Source of the DNA: Zoroaster sp. YZ-2022
Taxonomy: Eukaryota > Echinodermata > Asteroidea > Forcipulatida > Zoroasteridae
DNA length: 64,000 bases
NCBI GenBank assembly: GCA_029582265.1
Contig: CM055816.1
Span: 27,014,366 to 27,078,365 of the forward strand
Direction of reading: 5' to 3'
In this document: in pieces, positions 1 to 11,002 of the stretch
Numbering within the stretch: position 1 is the first letter of the stretch
How the letters are laid out: every line of letters begins with the position of its first letter
Position numbers and translations under genes: made by a program
The notes under the pieces: model-generated
What the model saw: the letters and a program-made list of their open reading frames with translations, nothing else
Database searches by the model: none
What the model was told of the DNA's origin: nothing

Positions 1-425
1 CTGAGGGTGTCACTCTACTGGGGATGTCATTCTACTGGGGATGTCATTCTACTGGGGGTGTCATTCTACTGGGGATGTCAATCTACTGGAGATGTCATTC
101 TACTGGGGATGTCATTCTACTTGGGATGTCATTCTACTGGGGATGTCACTCTACTGGGGATGTCATTCTACTGGGGATGTCACTCTACTGGGGATATCAT
201 TCTACTGGGAATGTCACTCTACTGGGGATGTCACTCTATTGGGGGTGTCATTCTACTGGGGATGTCATTCTACTGGGGGTGTGACTCTACTGCGGATGTC
301 ACTCTACTGGGGGTGTCATTCTATTAGCGATGTCGTTCTACTGGGATTTTATTTTACAATGGGGATGTCATTTTACTTTGGGGAAGTCAATGTACTGGCG
401 ATGCAATCTATATCCTACTGGGTAT
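1..425. repeat. 17-bp minisatellite, open at the left edge
   Basis: Tandem copies of a 17-bp unit (consensus CTACTGGGGATGTCATT) fill about 1-345 and decay into degenerate copies to about 425. Because 17 is not a multiple of 3, all three forward frames stay open here, giving repetitive peptides that are not genes. The array starts before the window. It lies just past the last detectable exon of the minus-strand CARF-like gene. Confidence 0.9.
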
Positions 426-3157
426 GTTCGGGTTCTTTGTTTGTATGTTTTTTGGGATCTCAGTCTAATAGAACAAGTTCTTTTCACTTAAGAATGAAAA
501 TAGACTACCTTCGAAGGAGATGTCTTTGGTATTTGGTCTGATGGCAAAAGAAGAACTTCGATTCTGCTTCAGTTTCATCTGATGATAGCGCTGGAACCAA
601 CATGAAATTATCCTCGGGTTTTTCCTGTGCCCAAGCGTGTAATTTCATCCCAAAGTTTTCTGAGTCAAGTTTTGAGTACCTGAAAAAAATTGTACTTATA
701 AGACAGAATTACTTTTATAATGGAACGTTTAAAACATCTGTAAGTTTTTTATCTGCAACCTTAAAATTAGGTTGTAAACCACTGCACACATGGTTTGTTA
801 ATATAGGAGACCAAATTTACATATTGATTACGCAACCACATGTATGTTGCTAAAGATGTGCTACGCTGGTCAGAACAATGATGAAGCAATCTTCCCCTTT
901 TTACAGTCTGATTAATGCCCGATTTCAAGCTAAATTTATCAAATTGAATTACCTAAAGTCATAATGTAGAGTATCACGCCTGAAACAGATAATCTGTGTC
1001 ATTATATTTTCAAAGTAATTGGCATCTGTAGCCCCAAATGTCTGCAAAAATCGTGTGTTAATACAAGGTTGTTTTAAACGGTTCAATTTATAAATATCAT
1101 ATAACATTTCATATATTGCTCAATAGTTTTGGTACACCTTGGTGGCATCGTGACTTATTGAAGATCAAGCTTTGTGACTACTTCTTACAAATCGGTGATG
1201 TACAGTCTTGAAATGGTCTATTTAAACACTGAAATTTAAACAGTCACATACATTGTACATGTTACTGTACTTGTAGAACAAATGCTTACATTAGCTTTTG
1301 TTGCGCCATGTATATATGCTTGTGAATTGTTTCATCTGTAGGGTAAAAGGCAGCATCCATTGTTGAAGGAGCATCACCACAGTCAAATAACGAGGTCTCC
1401 ACATACAACCGAATGTATGCCTCATCTCCTTCACATTTGACACTCCTTGTCCTACCAGATCAACAATCTTCGACCGCACCTCCTTACTTAGTGGGTTCAT
1501 CAACCCTGTCAACTTTGGGGAAAAAATGTTTTTAAAAGATTAAATGTTAGCTCTCTTTACAATTACGTTGGGGGGGGGGGTCAATAAATAGACTGTCCTT
1601 TTAATCTATTCCAGCCATGGGCGAATCTCGAAGGATGGTATATATCCCCACTTTTAAAGACAGGAGGGGTGGGGATGGTCTATAAGATCATCCCACTCAG
1701 AATTTGCATTGGAAGAATAATAATTGATGCAAAAAATGAGAGAAATGTTACAATGTAGCATTTCTCTCCTTTTTAACAATTGTTTTTGAACAAATTATTC
1801 AATTATTATGATAAGTCGATATTGAAAGTGTACATAAAGGGATATTTTTGCAGTGTTTGAGAGGTGAAAGTGTCCCCCCCCCCAACTTTTCAACACAGAT
1901 TTGTGCCACTGATTCCAAGCTGTGATCTGCGAATGACACTAGCATTGTTTTCTCTGTAATTTATTTATTTCTTGCTTGCTTTACTACCAGTTTTGCATTA
2001 TGCATTTAAAAAGAAATTACATTTTGACCAAATTTGTTTAGAAATCTATATTTGTAGTATTAAAAGACAGCTGTATGTTTTAAGGCATTAAAAGGAAGAA
2101 GTATCAGTATATATTTTGTTTGTGGTAACACTATGTGTGCTGTCATACTTTTTTAAAATCTGAGAACCACACTCCATATTACAATTACATCGAACAAATA
2201 ATACAGAGATAAAAAGGTACCTCTCCCAAGTAGTGAGTCTGTTTGTGGGCATCATCATCTGGCAATGATATGTAGATGCGGCTTTCTGCTCTTAATGCAA
2301 GTCCACTGTCTACTGCATCACGAACACGCTCACTTCCATTTCTTTGTGAACAAATGAATATTATGTTTCAGCACCAATGAAGGATCTTGGACTTCAAGCA
2401 TTAGTTCGGCATTGTGTTTTGTTCGTGTCCATCAGTATAAGACACATAGGCTGTTAATATGGAGAGTTTTGTAGACACAACATGTAGGTTGTATCAGATA
2501 TACCAGGTAAATCACTTTTTCTTTTAAAAATTTGAACTGGTATGTTTTCCGTGTTGCACTGCCACATAATGTGTCTCAATCTCTTCAAATGAACTACAGT
2601 CTGATCTGAAAGTTGCTTTGTCATTGATCACACATCCAAATAATTGAAAGTGATTTAAATAAGGTACATTTAAAACAAAACTTTTGTCTTCCATCAATAA
2701 AGATAAACTCGGATACTAATCTGTGCACAATAGGAACATGTACATGTACACCTATGTACATATCATGTAACTGTCCTTACATCTGCTATAGAATCTAACA
2801 GGTAAAGAACTTGTCTTTACTATACCTGGAAATCAGGGAAGCAAACGATATGCTTCATTAGGATGCGTGTAGGACAGCCCCTTTTTTTTTTGTCTGAAGC
2901 ATACGCTTACTCCTTTTGCCTCTAGGATGGTCACTCTAAAATAAAAAAAATGACATTACATTTATAAAGTTTATAATTAAAAAGTGTTATTATTTCCATA
3001 TGTAAAAGAAAAATAATACTGATAATAAACCTGGCAAACAATATGGCAAAAAATACATTAAACAACTATGGAGGAAAAAAAATAACATGATTTCTTACTG
3101 TTTTTAATTTCACAGTACTAGTCTCCTTTTTTAAGAATCGATCCTTCACTTCCTTTA

Positions 3158-3640
3158 GGGGCCGTTCACAATTATCAACATTTTCACAAGCGTACAAACC
3201 GTACGCTGGGGGGGAGGGGGTTAAGGCGCCGCGTACGCTTTTTCAAAAAGTAAAAATGTCGATTTGTAAAAACGGCGCGAAATACACGGCCAACGCCCAG
3301 AAAGATCGTAGGCCTCGATCTTAACCGCGGCCAATGCCGTGATGCCCTGTCGAGATTGCCGCAATGTTCCTTCAAAAAATGCTCTCGTAACGGCCAACTT
3401 GGCCAGCATGCCCTTTTTGAGAAACATACAGTAGTAGATAGGCCTACCTCTATTTGCGTATTCATGTCAGATGAAAACGTAAATACATGTACACGTAAAT
3501 AACAGGAGATTTTGAACACAAATCTATTGTTTGAAATCAACATTTTATTTTGTACACTTAAAGGGGGGGGGGGGGAGGGGGGTCTGAAAAAGTGTACTCT
3601 TTGTACACTTGTGAAAATGTTGATAATTGTGAACGGCCCC
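3158..3640. mobile_element. PIF/Harbinger-like MITE (483 bp)
   Basis: Perfect 3-bp target duplication TTA (3155-3157 and 3641-3643) flanks TIRs beginning GGGGCCGTTCACAATT, matching over about 38 bp with very few differences. A TTA/TAA target and GGG..-type ends are typical of PIF/Harbinger. The interior is more GC-rich, with open frames on the minus strand (3221-3427) in which no family was recognised. It lies in intron 2 of the CARF-like gene. Confidence 0.85.
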
Positions 3641-3647
3641 TTAGTAA

Positions 3648-3830
3648 GGGATCGTTCACAATTGTTGACATTTGCACGGGCGTAAAACTACACTTTTTCA
3701 GGAAACCTTCCCTTCCCCCCTCCTAAACGCATACAAAATAAAATGTCCCAGACCCCCCCCCCCACCCTCCCCCCCCCCCCAGCTTATGGTTTGTACGCTC
3801 ATGATAATTTTGACACTTGTGAACGGCCAC
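3648..3830. mobile_element. second, shorter PIF/Harbinger-like MITE (183 bp)
   Basis: Target duplication TAA (3645-3647 and 3831-3833); ends GGGATCGTTCACAATTG and, on the other strand, GTGGCCGTTCACAAGTG. The ends are related to those of the element immediately to the left but more diverged. The interior is mostly C-rich homopolymer. Confidence 0.7.
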
Positions 3831-4338
3831 TAAATGATCAGTTGAGTTCTAAATAAGAATATCTGCTTATCAACTTCCCCACCTTCAACTCACTGTCCCG
3901 GGTCTCTTGTTGTTTGAGCTTTTGTGAACTATGTTGGTCCTTCCCAAACATACAGGCCAGCTCATACTGCCCGAGTATAAGAAAAGGACGCCATCATATG
4001 GCACAACAGCACCGTCAATATCATGAAATCACACTCTTTTGGCTGGACTTGAGTATTGCTGTGGGCCTAACATTCAACAAACAAGGAGACACAAGAACAA
4101 TTATTTATAGTTACCATATCATACAAGCACTTTTTAACATGAGTCACAATAGTGGCGTGGTTATAACTTATATTCTTTCTGAATAAAGGGTTCATATTGG
4201 TCACATGTAGGATAGAGTGCTAATATTTTGCGTCCAGTCACAGTTACTATCTTTACTAGACATTGATTTACATTAATACAATTTTGTATTATTTAATAAT
4301 AAACTTATTAATAAGTACTACTACTACAGTCGTTTTCC

Positions 4339-4430
4339 AAGTTCTGGATAGCTCTTGTTGTTTGCTCTGCTGGTATTCCTATAGTAATCGGAATACCAGC
4401 AGAGCAAACAACAACAGCTATCCAGAACTT
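4339..4430. repeat. 41-bp foldback with 10-nt loop
   Basis: Arms 4339-4379 and 4390-4430 are reverse complements with one mismatch in 41; the loop is TATAGTAATC. A related single-arm sequence (GTCGTTTTCC.AGTTC) recurs at about 4513, so this is probably the remains of a small transposon. It lies in intron 1 of the CARF-like gene. Confidence 0.85.
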
Positions 4431-5207
4431 ACTCCAGAACAGTATTACTCCACGAACAATTATGGTTTCAGTCAAAGCACTTAATACTGGAAGCACTGCT
4501 TCAAAACATATGAGGTCGTTTTCCTAGTTCCGGATAGCAACGTAAAGTTAATCATTAACAGCAGTTTGGTGGATGAAAATTACAAAATATATAGTTCATT
4601 ATAAGTTACTCCTTACCTCAGTAAAGTATCATTGTTTTATACGAAGCATGGATTAAACAGATTTTTTAATTTATTTCAAGCTGTCCAGAAGGCAGAACCG
4701 GGAAAAATGCGAAACTAAAATGAAACTTACCACTTATTTGTCCGAAATTATTAGTTTTCCGTCTGCACACGAAAGATAGTGCCTGCCGTATTTCGAAAGA
4801 CTTTCTAACCTTTTTGGCTTGTTCGAAAGTGGTTACCCAGCCTTTAAAGTTATTACTACCTTCCGTCCATAATGACGTCCATCCCACAGGAGTGTCCATA
4901 ACTGTACACGGCGCACCCCCGAAAATCAGGATTAAAGCGTATAAAAGTGTGAGTGTGTGGAGACGATCGACAGTAGAGCTTTCTACAACTAGACTGTGTG
5001 AGCTACAAAAGTCGCGCGCTTTGCCTCGATATCGATTTGACATCTAACCCTCTGGCCCCGCCCCTTACATCAAACATGAATTATGCATATATTTTTTATT
5101 CATAACAGTGACGTCCGTCCTGTGCATGGTCTCATTTTCCGCCTACCTTCAATGGCAATGCACTGTATACACGCATTTCAGTGCTTTCCGTGTTTGTGAA
5201 AAAAATG

Positions 5208-5361
5208 CACAGGCGACTGGTGGGCTTTTGAACACATGACTGGCTGGCTAGAATCCTACATAGCAGCAGGAACCACTATATGTACAGGTGACTCGGTGGG
5301 ATTTGAACACATGACTGGCTGGCTAGAATCCTACATAGCAGCAGGAACCACGATATGTACA
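5208..5361. repeat. tandem duplication of a ~77-bp unit
   Basis: Two adjacent copies share GAACACATGACTGGCTGGCT and the following AGAATCCTACATAGCAGCAG, ending in ATATGTACAG. The start (ACAGGCGACT) resembles 25880-25895, suggesting a dispersed repeat underlies it. Confidence 0.8.
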
Positions 5362-5451
5362 GATTGATGACATTTTGAGTCTGGTGATAAACCATTGATT
5401 AGATTTTGCCCTTACTTATTAAGGAATGTCCAAGAGTTCAATATCTCTTAC

Positions 5452-8400
5452 CAACTGCTCATGAGCTGCGGCTCTGTTCTGATAGAACGTTGAGAGATCT
5501 GTGGTCTTATCTTGAGGGACGAGTTGCATAGCTTCATTATAGCAGGCAATAGCTTGCTCATATCGTCCAGCTTTGAAGTATTTATTTCCCTTATTCTTGC
5601 TACTTTGGGCTTTCTCTTCAGCAGTCTGCAAGAAAAAACAGACTACATTATGTTCTGTCGAATACATAGGTTCACGGGTGCTCGACCATTGAGTTCAATA
5701 CCTGGTTCCTTTTATCAATTCGGTACACTAAAATCACTTTTCAAAATCTGATTTAACATTTCAGAAACCAGTCGTTGATGAACACTTACCAATATTCCAT
5801 GTTCAATATAAGGTTTCAGGTACTTGATTTTATTTCATAAAATTCACAATTTTTTTTGGGGGGGGGGGGGGGTGCTTTGTATAATAGTAATTAAAAAATG
5901 GAAATTTGCCCAATTTTTTTATTGGAACCAAATAACCAGACAACGTCCGGTACTCGGTTCCAAAATTACCAATGGATGCACAGCACTAGGTAATAGGTTG
6001 AGTGTCCAAAATTCGTATCATCAGAATAAGAGCATTTTAAGAGGTGAAATGGACGTAATTTTGATGTGCAGTTGATGTTCATCCCTGTGCAAATCTTGTG
6101 TGTTCAATTAAGCCTACAGTGATGATCTGTGTTGTAATACTTGTTTGTTGCACAGCTAGTAAAAATAGTAATAAGTGACACAAAGACATGAACATGTGTA
6201 TTCCAAGATGGCGGTCATTGTTGGATCTTCGTCAATAGAGGGCGGCATACAATATTTGTGTTGTTACATCAATGCATGCATCTTTACATATCATTACATG
6301 CATGTCAAAATGTTAAAGATGACATCATCGATGATGTAATGGTTAACTGGCACAAATGACCCTGTTTGAATTAAGTGCATCTTAAAGTCGCTTCTGCATT
6401 AGGGTGGGGCAATATTTGAATTTTCGAATGAAAAAGAAATAATTTCTTTCAAGTATGTTTTTTTTAACCCTTCTATGACTGCAAGGGTCAAAATCAGTCA
6501 AAATGTTGATACAATGTACATCTAGTGCACTTAAAAGTCGAACACTGTCAAACCTTATGTGTAGTAACAGGTTAAAATGAGTCGACCGTTTTTGACTAGT
6601 AAAAGCATTGTCTGGTATTGTTCAGGGTGGTCAAAATGAGAGTAAAAACCAGTCAAAAATAAACGACCAAAGAAGATTTTGCTGTGAACATGGGCAGCAT
6701 TGAAATAAATAATTTTAAATCCACTTTTATGATGTTTTTCGGACTTATTTCCCTTCTAAAAAATCTCCCTTCAGAAAATAGAAGGATCCTATTACATGTA
6801 TACGGTAGTTGCCACTTTGCATCATAACTAACAGGATCCTTTAATTTTGGTTGTGGATATTTTGCCGGCACTGCCAACTTTTAGTAAACGCTATTTTAGC
6901 CAGAATGGCACTGAACATGCGCAGTAACTGTTTTTGGGACTTAAAATTTTACCGTGACAAATGTTAGTCTGGTTCCGCACCAACATTGTCATTGTGACTT
7001 CGTATTCACGGACAGTGTTGGTTGTAAGCACCGTCGATATCAAAATTTTCAATAATCAATATATCGGAAATCCAATATCGAGTATATTCGATATATCGAT
7101 TATCCCATGTAAATGTTAAAGACCATAAATAAATAAAAAAAATGGAAATGGAAACTGCATCCAATATGACAAACTATGCCTTCACAAATTTCCCGAAAGC
7201 GGCAGCATTTTTGAGCTACTAGTTTCCTGCAGGCTGTGAGAAAAGTCACAAGCTCTCTCTCCCATACAGGATTTCTGGCTACGCAACCGGCAGTCCCGGA
7301 CATCACAGGGGAGCCTCCCTAGCAACAGTATTTCTAGGCAACCAAGTTGGAATGTGACATGCACCTGTGGCTCAATCACTCCAGTTGCGGTGGAAGGAAC
7401 ATCATATTCATGAAAGCATAAATGGTCCGTGATGAAAGCAACCAATGGCGTATTTATTTGCCGGGAAGCGGCTCATTTCATTGGTTGAGATATCATCGCT
7501 CAAGAACACTCAATTTTAATACCGGTGGCACATCCTCAAATTCCGGTGGCCTTTAGCTGAACCCGAAATAGATACTTTGTAACAAACAAGAGATGCATTG
7601 TATCAATTTGAACAATGCGGCTATCAATCATTCTCTGGAAAGGCTTTTTCGGAGTTGAGATTTTATTTGGGCATTTTTTTTTCAAAGACCAGGGAAAATT
7701 TTACACGAAAAATGAGGGAAACTGAAATGACATTAAATTTCACCCCCGTTTTGTGTACATGCACATGGATATCCGATTCAGGCATCCTTTCATCGGCGGA
7801 TTTACTAGTGGGGGAGGTCACGCCTTTCTCCAAGCGTATTTTTAATTGCTCATGTTTTTATTTTAATCAATTACAGCGCCGGGCGTTACCGGCGAGAACA
7901 TGTGGGAAAATATCAGACAACAGAACTTTTTCAAACCACAAAAAATAAACAAATCAATTCTCATGCATTTTTCCAGAAAAAAATTGCTCATCATCTTTAT
8001 TATTTTCATCAATTACAGTGCTGGGCGTTATCAAGTAGATAATGTAGGAAAATATATTTAGGACAACGGAACTTTCTCAAAGCCAAAAAGGGCAGCTTCT
8101 TTTTGAGGTTCTGCATTATATGGGAGACCGCGAATTCCAGCGAAGCAGGTCTATCGCTGAACGTGGCGCAATACAATCTTTGGTTGACATCGATGTTTGG
8201 GAATCCAAAACATAACTGGGAATCGTCCAAACTGGCCAAAATTGGTCAAGAGGTAGAAAACAAGTATAGAAAAATTATTTTTGTGGTTTGATAAGGTATT
8301 TTACTCAACTTTTGGTAAATCGTCGATAGTTTTGATGAGCAAGAGAGAACCCAAATTTTGAGATTTTTTTTGGGAAACTTCTAGATGCCGCATTCAGAAA

Positions 8401-9179
8401 ATTCGAGAACGAGGTTGAAGTAGAATATGTGACCTACGCCTTGAAAAAATGCTACTGGCACGCCAAAAGAACGGCCTCAGCGAAACGTAACAAAGCGCTA
8501 TCTCCACGGTGTCTTCGCCACGGCGATTCAACCCGAGATTGAGGCCGTGGCCAAAAAGATTTGCGGCAATGCGTGGGATACGCATATACCTATAATACTT
8601 AATAGCATTTACTAAAAGTTAGTCGGTGCCGGCAAAATATCCACTGTCTTTAATTTTATTTTCTGAAGGGGTTTAGGCCTAACTGGTGGTAGTCATGGTA
8701 GTTAGTGGTTGCAAAAAAATTCCAAAAAACCCTGAAAAAGTGGCAGTCACATGTGACATTTTTCTTTCCGGGGACGAATTTGTACCAGCAGGGGGAAAAT
8801 TTGTCCGGAGAAAATTTGTAAGGGGTGACTTGATAGGCACTCATGATTGTTAATGTTAGTTGAAACTTGGAGGAAGGTGTTAAATGTGATCTATATTTAT
8901 ATAGGCCTAGGCCCTAGGCCTATATAAAATTAACGAAGCATTTACCCTGTCGTCAGTTGCTCCATCGTCTTCACCCGCTGCATTGTTACTTTTTACTTTT
9001 GCCCCTACACTGCCTACTATCTCCTCGCTAAATCTGTCAGATTTTCTCCTGATAGAAGTAAGCTCCAACAGCTGCACCAATTGCCAGTGGAGCCCCGATA
9101 GCTAACGCAAGTTGCCATGATTTAGGCCAAGAACTACCGTAGTACCGATCTCGGCGCTCGGCTTGCCACTGTCGGCCAT
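5452..9179 (-). CDS. TOMM70: TOM70 mitochondrial import receptor, 5' part (exons 1 and 2)
   Basis: TOM70 is an outer-membrane receptor that takes chaperone-bound preproteins through its TPR domains. Exon 1 (8946-9179, ATG at 9179 in AAGATGGCC) encodes the N-terminal membrane anchor with the hallmark SWQLALAIGAPLAIG. Exon 2 (5452-5625, 58 codons) encodes the first TPR, KNKGNKYFKAGRYEQAIACY, then DLSTFYQNRAAAHEQL. Both introns borders are canonical (AGG|GTAAAT, TTGCAG|ACT, TTG|GTAAGA), and the phase-0 join is correct. Oddities: the ATG frame, the anchor frame and the frame at the end of exon 1 are not the same. The anchor lies in another frame, so two compensating one-base changes are implied (between the ATG and SWQL, and near 9050). 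The other ~480 residues of the family are absent to the left; instead the CARF-like gene begins at 4899 on the same strand. Either that gene is nested in a TOMM70 intron or this is a 5' fragment. Identity is firm; completeness is not. Confidence 0.82.
6700..8700. mobile_element. inverted-repeat element in TOMM70 intron 1, degraded
   Basis: 6851-6895 and 8602-8643 are inverted copies (GTGGATATTTTGCCGGCAC...TTTTAGTAAA), and the arms continue outward with CCTTCAGAAAATA on both sides. Relatives of the flanks occur at 34258-34360 and 34400-34460. The interior has short, more GC-rich coding-like stretches, for example 8103-8280 and 8395-8585 on the plus strand (frame-shifted, containing KKCYWHAKRTASAKRN), but no family was recognised. 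Limits are approximate. Confidence 0.5.
8897..8927. repeat. 31-bp near-perfect palindrome
   Basis: Two 15-bp arms, TTATATAGGCCTAGG and its exact reverse complement, flank a single C. It lies 18 bp beyond the TOMM70 exon 1 donor. It extends the TAGGCCTA word common in this DNA; function unknown. Confidence 0.9.
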
Positions 9180-9774
9180 CTTGAAACCTTGCACGTTAAG
9201 TCAACCTCGTCCGTAGCATGCACGTGTGTGTATGTGTGTTGTCGAGCAAAATGTTTGTGTTTTGGTATCATGATTGTATGGATATAATAAGGTTGTAACG
9301 CACATCAATGAGGACGAGGTTGAGCAGCTGATTATTAATTTCACGTGGTTTGATATTCAATATGCATGAAGATTATTTTCAAGTCCTAAAATACCATCGA
9401 TTGGAATCGATTCTCACTCCTTCATGATGACACGCAAACCTGAACCAAACTGAATGATGCAATGTTCGAATCCAGGAGGCGTATTTTTTTGCAGGACGAA
9501 TTATGAACGTGGCCAATTTCTATGAAATTCCCAATTTTATAAACTTGTTTTTTTCAAAAATTGCTCACGTTTGTCCTGGAAAAAAACCCCGCATCCATGA
9601 GGAGTGGGGCAGGGGGGAGGGGGGGGGGAAGCGGGGAGGGAACATTAAATTTCTTCCTATTTGTGTGTAGACTACATAAACGTGTTTAGGAATAGGAATG
9701 TGTCATGTGCCATCCTCTGTACATGTTACCAAAGAGAAAAGATCCTCTATGATGTTACACGTGTTTAGCTTTTT

Positions 9775-9862
9775 GACACCTGAGCGTGCAGTGCTATACA
9801 CACGTCGGTGTATAGGGCAAAATTAAATCAATTGTTTATATAATTATCTCCCGACGCAAGAA
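9775..9862. mobile_element. SINE-tail fragment
   Basis: The string TATAGGGCAAAATTAAATCA with the preceding ACACACGTCGGTGTA matches the body of the tRNA-derived SINE at 47895-48035. The tRNA-like head is missing here. Confidence 0.5.
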
Positions 9863-10805
9863 TTTCACCAATCTATATATTTTTGACACCTGTTCATCAT
9901 ATATGATATTTAGCATTCAAACACACATCAAAGAAAAGCACAATCTCAACGTGTTTTAGGCTCAACATGTGAATACAATCTAAGTGTTTAGAAATGTTGT
10001 TAAATTCTAAACACCATGTTTACATTGTATGTGTATGCAGACCAACCGGCTCATCTAGTCTCGTGCTAGATCCGTCCGGTCTGAAACAGGCCGGAACGCA
10101 TGGATGGAGAATGATGACCACTGGCGCCTCGGGGACGGGGAAAGGTTTCCAAAGTTCCCTCTCCCCCCCCACTAAAAGGAATAATACAAATAACAAATAA
10201 ATAAATGAATCGTCGTTGGTGCGTTGGGAAGTTAAAACTTACTCACACAACTGCATCGTGAGCTACAATACTTTGCAACTTTTTTCCTGAAAACGCTGAT
10301 ATTGCATTAGAGAATCCAATAATAATTATTATTGTTGTTGGTTTATTTCAATGAAAAAACATGGCGGCCGTAGAGTCGAATTGCATTTACATTTAGGCCT
10401 ACAAAGTTAAGACAAGATAAATATTTAAAAACCACTGTAGAAAATAAATAATATAATAAATAAATAAATTCTTTACAAGTTAAATTATTTTAAACTAATT
10501 ATAATTAAAATTAAAATATACAAATTAAACAAATTCTCCATCCCCCAGAAACATTGGTTCCCCAGTGATCCGCCCGTTGATCGATTCTGTCCCTCAAGAT
10601 ACACAGTGTGATCGCTAAAGAAGGTCATATGGTTTAAAGGGGGCACTGCCAAGAAGGGCCCTATACCCTCTTTGACCCCCTAACTCCCCTATTATGCCAA
10701 CTTAATGCTCTAGCCTCTCTTAGGCCAAAACAAGTCTCTGGTATGGTGTTCTAAAACGGCCACATGCACATTGCAAGAAGAGTGTGTAAGCGTCGCATTA
10801 GGATT

Positions 10806-11002
10806 CACGCGTCGCACTAGAAGTGTTGTCGCGTCGCACTAGAAGTGTGTCGCGTCGCACTAGAAGTGTTGTCGCGTCGCACTAGAAGTTGTCGCGTCGC
10901 ACTAGAAGTGTTGTCGCGTCGCACCAGAAGTGTTGTCGCGTCGCACCAGAAGTGTGTCGCGTCGCACCAGAAGTGTTGTCGCGTCGCACCAGAAGTGTTC
11001 AC
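10806..11002. repeat. 22-bp minisatellite, about 9 units
   Basis: Units of 20-22 bp with the core CGCGTCGCACTAGAAGTG; the first five have CACT and the last four CACC. The equivalent site in the second duplicate (50990-51062) has only about three units. Confidence 0.9.

Larger units (their letters stand above)
509..4899 (-). pseudogene. CARF/ALS2CR8-domain gene, six exons, reading frame broken
   Basis: Exons in gene order: 4731-4899 (ATG at 4899, donor GTAAGT), 3894-4066, about 2826-2921, 2221-2341, 1290-1512 and 509-679. Recognised by the CARF (ALS2CR8) pattern: FVCRRKTNNFG at the N-terminus, VPYDGVLF, GCPTRI..FPDFQ, RIYISLPDDDAH, PLSKEVRSKIVDLVGQGVS, AAFYPTDETIHKHIY, then KFFFCHQT. Exon 1 ends in phase 1 and joins exon 2 in frame; exon 4 to 5 (acceptor CAAAG|TTG) and exon 5 to 6 (AT|G) also agree. 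Breaks: in-frame TGA in exon 2 just before FHDIDG; a 10-A run in exon 3 of a length that breaks the frame; phase disagreement at the exon 2/3 and 3/4 joins; a one-base loss in exon 5 near 1420. The human family member is a calcium-responsive transcription factor; invertebrate copies are often multigene. The sequence may be a decaying copy or a good gene with assembly indels. The gene may continue left of 509. Confidence 0.72.

Noticed and set aside
7..541. Long overlapping ORFs in all forward frames
   Set aside because: Product of a 17-bp tandem repeat; no protein signature.
2560..2640. Possible extra CARF-gene exon (minus; FEEIETHYVAVQHGKHT)
   Set aside because: No good donor after it and no match to the expected domain segment between exons 3 and 4.
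7740..7830. Plus-strand MDIRFRHPFIGGF resembling ATPase starts of large DNA transposons
   Set aside because: Only a short N-terminal likeness; no Walker A follows and the frame ends after 26 codons.
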